64,000 bases of DNA from Paenibacillus solani. Lineage in GTDB: Bacteria > Bacillota > Bacilli > Paenibacillales > Paenibacillaceae. The translations under genes were made by a program, and so were the position numbers. The notes beneath the pieces were generated by a model that made no database searches, was not told the origin of the DNA, and was given only the letters and a program-made list of their open reading frames with translations. Numbering within the stretch: position 1 is the stretch's first letter; the number at the start of each line of letters is the position of its first letter. Location: assembly GCF_001277345.1 (NCBI RefSeq), contig NZ_LIUT01000001.1:800491-864490 (forward strand), given 5' to 3'. Shown piece by piece: positions 60,005 to 64,000 of this stretch.

Positions 60005-61327
60005 ATGAATCATCGCAAGTTTCGTATCTGGAACATTGCCAGACTGAAGCGGAAGTTCATGGAAGGTCTGAGCATGGGGCGCACACTTATTATTTTGATG
60101 CTAGGCTCTTTTATATTCTTTATTTTACTAGGGCTTGGAGGAATGGCAGAACAGCGGCTAAATTCTTCACCGGTATCATCAATGAAAGGTTTGGCCGCAT
60201 CATTATCCAGTCGTTTTTTCATTGATATGATTGGCATGGAAATGCCGCATATGACAGCTTCCAAGGAGTCATCGAGCTTCTCCAGCGAGAAAATGTCATC
60301 CTTCGTCTTTGAACTGCTTACAAGCGTGAATCCGCGGGATCCGAAGAGCCTCATCGCGGGTGAACTTCCCGGCATGAAGGCCAATCAACCTGTGCAGTTG
60401 TCCCACGGCTCCGGTAACGAGGATGGCGAAGCCCCAGCTGATTATCGGCCGGATCTCTCTGCAGAGCAGCTAGAGCAAGATTCTTCCGAAGCCGAGGAAG
60501 AAGCCTCTGCACCAGATCAAGGAGAGATTGGTAATGAAGGTAAAGGTCCTGATGTCCCTGATCAGAGTCTGGAAAGAGACCCTGGTAGCAAGAATAAGCC
60601 TGGCAGCACCTCCAAGGATGGAAAAACGACAAATGGTAAGAAAACCGTACTCATCTATCATTCCCATCCACAGGAAGCCTATAATCCGCTTCTTACCCAT
60701 CCTTCAGACAATCCTGGAACCGTCGCTCCAACTAAGAATGTGATGCTGGTGGGCAGTTTTCTAAGCAAAAAGCTAGAAGCGAACGGTATTGGCACTCTGC
60801 ATGATAAGAGCGACTATCAATCTACCGTTGAAGGATACAATTATAACTTCTCCTATAAATACTCGCGGCAGATGGCCATGGAGGCCATGTCCCAGAATGA
60901 CGGGATCAGTTATTTAATAGATATCCACCGGGATTCGCAGCGCTATAACAAAACAACGGCTACTGTAAACGGCGAGAAATACGCCAAGGTTTACTTTATC
61001 ATCGGACATGCCAATGAGAATTGGAGAAAGAACGAAGCATTTGCCAGTAAAATCAATGCCAAGCTGGAAAAGTCATATCCTGGAGTCTCCCGAGGTGTAT
61101 GGGGTAAATCAGCAGATCAAGGGAACGGAGAGTATAATCAATCCCTATCGCCGAACAGTATTCTGATCGAAATTGGTGGCATTGATAACACGAAGGAAGA
61201 ATTACAGCGTACTGCCGAAGCGTTGGCAGACATCATTGCAGAGGTGTATTGGCAGGAACAAGAGGCCGAGAAGGCCAGTGTGAAAAATAACGTTGATTCA
61301 TCGAAGAAAAAAACAGCTTCCTCTTAG
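60005..61327 (+). CDS. spoIIP: Stage II sporulation protein P (peptidoglycan hydrolase)
   Basis: 440 residues. A membrane helix lies at about 26-46 (LIILMLGSFIFFILLGLGG). A long acidic, low-complexity linker follows (about 135-205), then the catalytic domain (about 210-425) with YHSHPQEAYNPL, DIHRDSQRY, YFIIGHANENW and SILIEIGGIDNT, carrying the metal-binding His and Glu residues. It is the amidase/endopeptidase of the DMP engulfment complex with SpoIID and SpoIIM. GAGGAGG lies before the ATG at 60005. Confidence 0.95.
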   Translation: MNHRKFRIWNIARLKRKFMEGLSMGRTLIILMLGSFIFFILLGLGGMAEQRLNSSPVSSMKGLAASLSSRFFIDMIGMEMPHMTASKESSSFSSEKMSSFVFELLTSVNPRDPKSLIAGELPGMKANQPVQLSHGSGNEDGEAPADYRPDLSAEQLEQDSSEAEEEASAPDQGEIGNEGKGPDVPDQSLERDPGSKNKPGSTSKDGKTTNGKKTVLIYHSHPQEAYNPLLTHPSDNPGTVAPTKNVMLVGSFLSKKLEANGIGTLHDKSDYQSTVEGYNYNFSYKYSRQMAMEAMSQNDGISYLIDIHRDSQRYNKTTATVNGEKYAKVYFIIGHANENWRKNEAFASKINAKLEKSYPGVSRGVWGKSADQGNGEYNQSLSPNSILIEIGGIDNTKEELQRTAEALADIIAEVYWQEQEAEKASVKNNVDSSKKKTASS

Positions 61328-61432
61328 TCAAGACCGATACCAACTACAGCATGCAGCATTGAGGACAATGGGGGCTGGTAACAAACATTTATATAAGCAG
61401 AGCAGGAATCATGGGAAATCGAGGAGGGACAG

Positions 61433-61843
61433 ATGATGTCGCGATTAGGCAAACGGTTTGTGGCACTGATCATCTGGACTGGCATCGGTATATTGGTCGG
61501 CATGCAGCTTGGTGGATCAAAAACGCCAGCGCCGGAAGATGGGGCAGGACGTATACAGAGTGTGCAGCAGGGTCAAGTGCAAGATCTGCAAGGCGAACTC
61601 AATCCAGGTAATGGTTGGGGAGGTAAACGCCAGAATCCGCCGGTAATCGATTCTGCTGCTCAAGAACAAGAGATCCGGAAGAGATGGACTGAATATGAGC
61701 CGTCGCCTAGAGACATTCTGCTGCCTGAACGATCCCAACCTCCTGCCGATGTACTTGCCGATAAAACCGCCGGGCTGCTCCAGCAGCTGTCTGATCAAAG
61801 CATACGCTGGGTCGTGTCGATGTTCGGAACCATTACGGATTAA
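61433..61843 (+). CDS. yqxA: YqxA-like protein (DUF3679)
   Basis: 136 residues. One N-terminal membrane helix (about 8-26, RFVALIIWTGIGILVGMQLGG) and a polar tail with PPVIDSAAQEQEIRKRW. The position between spoIIP and lepA and the LGMQ/VGMQ helix end match B. subtilis YqxA. Function unknown. GAGGAGG is 5 nt before the first ATG; a second in-frame ATG follows directly. Confidence 0.75.
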   Translation: MMSRLGKRFVALIIWTGIGILVGMQLGGSKTPAPEDGAGRIQSVQQGQVQDLQGELNPGNGWGGKRQNPPVIDSAAQEQEIRKRWTEYEPSPRDILLPERSQPPADVLADKTAGLLQQLSDQSIRWVVSMFGTITD

Positions 61844-61932
61844 GGATGCCTTTTATCTCAGCATTGCTGTACATCCCTTCAACTGGTATAATAAGTTGAT
61901 TCAAAACATCTGGTGGTTGTTGGGGGTTAGGC

Positions 61933-63750
61933 ATGACGGACGTACAAGTAAGACAACAAAAAATTCGTAATTTCTGTATTATTGCACATATAGACCATGG
62001 GAAATCAACTCTTGCCGACCGTATCTTAGAATTTACGGGTGCATTAACTACGCGTGAAATGCAAGAACAAGTACTGGATACGATGGATCTGGAGAGAGAG
62101 CGCGGTATTACCATCAAGCTGCAGGCGGTTCGACTGAACTATAAAGCCGATAACGGCGAGGAGTACATTCTGAACCTGATCGACACTCCGGGACACGTCG
62201 ACTTTACGTACGAGGTATCTCGAAGCTTGGCCGCTTGTGAAGGCGCTCTGCTCGTAGTTGATGCTGCGCAGGGAATTGAAGCCCAGACACTAGCCAACGT
62301 ATACCTGGCTCTGGATAACAATCTTGAAATTCTGCCTGTCATTAACAAGATCGATTTGCCTAGCGCGGATCCCGAGCGGGTTAAGCAAGAGGTTGAAGAT
62401 GTCATCGGGCTGGATGCCAGCGATGCCGTCTTGGCATCGGCCAAAGCGGGCATCGGGATCAAGGAAATTTTGGAGCAGGTGGTTCAGAAAGTTCCAGCGC
62501 CTGCAGGTGATTCCGAAGAACCGCTTAAAGCGCTGATCTTCGACTCCCATTATGACCCATACAAAGGTGTCATTGTATATGTGCGTGTCCTTGACGGAAG
62601 TATCAAGGCTGGTTCCAAGATTAAGATGATGGCAACCGGCAAGTCCTTTGAAGTCATTGAGGTGGGGGCATTCATGCCTCGCATGACTATGGTGGATGAG
62701 CTTAATGTTGGGGATGTCGGATTCATCGTTGCTGGCATCAAGAGCGTTGGCGATACGCAGGTCGGTGATACGGTTACGGACGCCAAGCGTCCTACCGCAG
62801 AGCCGCTACCTGGTTACCGCAAGATCAATCCGATGGTATTCTGCGGCTTGTATCCTATTGAGACTTCGGATTATAATGACCTGCGCGAAGCGCTCGAGAA
62901 GCTGCAGCTTAATGATGCTTCATTAAGCTTTGAACCGGAAACGTCCAGTGCGCTCGGATTCGGGTTCCGCTGTGGTTTCCTGGGACTCCTTCACATGGAT
63001 GTCATTCAGGAACGGATTGAACGCGAGTTCAATATACCGTTAATTACGACCGCGCCGAGTGTAATTTATCGTATTATGCTGACCAACGGGGAAGAGATTC
63101 AGATCGATAATCCTTCCCATTATCCTGAGGTTGGCAAGGTCGATCATGTTGAAGAGCCATATGTAAAGGCAGCCATCATTGTTCCGAATGATTATGTTGG
63201 AGCGATCATGGAACTATGCCAGAACAAACGCGGCGAGTTTGTAAACATGGAATATATGGATACGACGCGCGTTACGATTACTTATGAAATTCCATTGTCG
63301 GAAATCGTGTATGATTTCTTTGACCAATTAAAATCCAGTACCAAAGGATATGCATCATTTGATTATGAGCTGTCCGGATACCGTCGATCCAATCTGGTGA
63401 AAATGGATATCTTGCTGAATAACGAGCAGGTGGATGCGTTGTCCTTCATCGTGCATAAGGACCGTGCTTATCACAGAGGCAGAGCGATCTGCGAGAAGCT
63501 GCGCGAACTGATCCCTCGCCAAATGTTCGAAGTGCCGATCCAAGCTTCTGTCGGTACCAAGGTTGTGGCCCGCGAAACGGTCAAGGCGATGCGCAAAAAC
63601 GTGCTCGCGAAGTGTTACGGCGGTGACATCTCCCGTAAACGTAAACTCCTTGAGAAGCAGAAGGAAGGCAAGAAGCGGATGAAGCAAGTCGGCAGTGTGG
63701 AAGTTCCGCAGGAAGCTTTTATGGCGGTACTGAAAATCGACGACAAGTAA
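61933..63750 (+). CDS. lepA: Elongation factor 4 (LepA)
   Basis: 605 residues. GTPase motifs: G1 [13 protein letters not shown] (about 18-30), G2 RERGITI, G3 [12 protein letters not shown] and G4 [12 protein letters not shown]-like domains II-V and the LepA-specific C-terminal domain follow ([21 protein letters not shown]). It is a ribosome-binding GTPase involved in back-translocation or initiation. The ATG follows GTTGGGGG. Followed by a terminator and hemW. Confidence 0.97.
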   Translation: MTDVQVRQQKIRNFCIIAHIDHGKSTLADRILEFTGALTTREMQEQVLDTMDLERERGITIKLQAVRLNYKADNGEEYILNLIDTPGHVDFTYEVSRSLAACEGALLVVDAAQGIEAQTLANVYLALDNNLEILPVINKIDLPSADPERVKQEVEDVIGLDASDAVLASAKAGIGIKEILEQVVQKVPAPAGDSEEPLKALIFDSHYDPYKGVIVYVRVLDGSIKAGSKIKMMATGKSFEVIEVGAFMPRMTMVDELNVGDVGFIVAGIKSVGDTQVGDTVTDAKRPTAEPLPGYRKINPMVFCGLYPIETSDYNDLREALEKLQLNDASLSFEPETSSALGFGFRCGFLGLLHMDVIQERIEREFNIPLITTAPSVIYRIMLTNGEEIQIDNPSHYPEVGKVDHVEEPYVKAAIIVPNDYVGAIMELCQNKRGEFVNMEYMDTTRVTITYEIPLSEIVYDFFDQLKSSTKGYASFDYELSGYRRSNLVKMDILLNNEQVDALSFIVHKDRAYHRGRAICEKLRELIPRQMFEVPIQASVGTKVVARETVKAMRKNVLAKCYGGDISRKRKLLEKQKEGKKRMKQVGSVEVPQEAFMAVLKIDDK

Positions 63751-63822
63751 TCCGCCGATCACGATACGAAACAACTGAAATAACGCCGGTCCTACGGACA
63801 GCCTTTTATGATGTAAATGATG

Positions 63823-63853
63823 GGAAAGCCGATTTTCGGCTTTCCTTTCTTTC
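63823..63853 (+). terminator. Terminator after lepA
   Basis: GGAAAGCCGA and TCGGCTTTCC pair perfectly around TTT, followed by TTTCTTTC. Confidence 0.85.
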
Positions 63854-63950
63854 ATTATAAGAGGCATAGCGTTATAGTAGAAAAGGAACTTCTAAGAAGT
63901 TACTTAAAGTTAGTAAGTCATGCCAGAGTATTGCAGGAGGAAAAAGAAGA

Positions 63951-64000
63951 ATGACGGTTAATGACCAACGGACGGAAGCGGTGTACATTCACATTCCGTT
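63951..64000 (+). CDS. hemW: Radical SAM coproporphyrinogen III oxidase-like protein HemW (5' end only)
   Basis: Only 16 codons are visible. They read MTVNDQRTEAVYIHIP, and the VYIHIPF start is the hallmark just before the CxxxCxxC radical-SAM cluster of HemN/HemW proteins. GCAGGAGGAAAAAG precedes the ATG. Gene order lepA-hemW is standard in Bacillales. Cut by the window end. Confidence 0.78.
   Translation, partial: MTVNDQRTEAVYIHIP

Overview
The window looks like a Paenibacillus-type (endospore-forming, low-to-mid GC Bacillales) chromosome. Evidence: sporulation and germination genes (sigK, spoVAC/AD/AE, gpr, spoIIP), the Bacillales-specific yqeG-yqeH-aroE-yhbY-nadD-yqeK-rsfS-yqeM / comER-comEA-comEB-comEC / holA-rpsT-gpr-spoIIP-yqxA-lepA-hemW gene order, S-layer-homology (SLH) anchoring, an LplABC/YesMN-type sugar ABC system, and strong AGGAGG ribosome sites with frequent GTG/TTG starts. 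No rRNA, tRNA, CRISPR array, insertion sequence or prophage was seen.

Layout. 1-3,350: minus-strand khtT-khtU-yitT cation antiporter operon and a small membrane protein behind an operator-like palindrome. 3,460-4,950: small genes, including a YHYH/stalk-domain secreted protein and a zinc-ribbon protein. 5,200-19,450: a carbohydrate-sensing and uptake locus made of a lipoprotein solute-binding protein, a YesM-type histidine kinase, a YesN-type regulator, an 850-bp structured gap, two LplB/LplC-type permeases, a second binding lipoprotein, and a 1,562-aa SLH-anchored surface protein with a GHL10-like glycosidase domain and a domain repeated three times. 19,500-28,900: single genes (several small proteins, nucleotidyltransferase, Sfp-type phosphopantetheinyl transferase, FAD oxidoreductase, intact sigK, sugar isomerase, AXE1-type esterase, M42 peptidase). 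29,100-31,320: a 38-aa hydrophobic peptide and spoVAC-AD-AE. 31,480-35,920: MoxR/DUF58/transglutaminase operon. 36,100-42,440: yqeG-to-yqeM housekeeping operon with cvfB inserted. 42,770-46,900: a sugar catabolic cassette (isomerase, two Gfo/Idh/MocA dehydrogenases, AraC regulator). 46,890-49,730: T-box leader and leuS. 49,710-54,905: comER (minus), comEA, comEB, comEC. 55,030-56,930: an ECF sigma/anti-sigma pair with an apparent autoregulatory promoter. 57,226-64,000: holA, rpsT (minus), gpr, spoIIP, yqxA, lepA and the first codons of hemW.

How the parts fit together. The right half is the conserved Bacillales late-competence, ribosome-biogenesis and sporulation segment. Compared with the B. 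subtilis order as I remember it, it carries three additions: cvfB, the sugar cassette plus T-box-leuS between yqeM and comER, and the ECF sigma/anti-sigma pair between comEC and holA. The left half is accessory, dominated by polysaccharide scavenging. No convincing wholly new defence or mobile system was found. The most unusual items are the run of strong stem-loops at 10,440-10,826, the triply repeated domain of the SLH glycosidase, the palindromes near 3,372-3,438, a bipartite hairpin just before spoIIP, and two very short genes (37 and 38 aa) with good ribosome sites.
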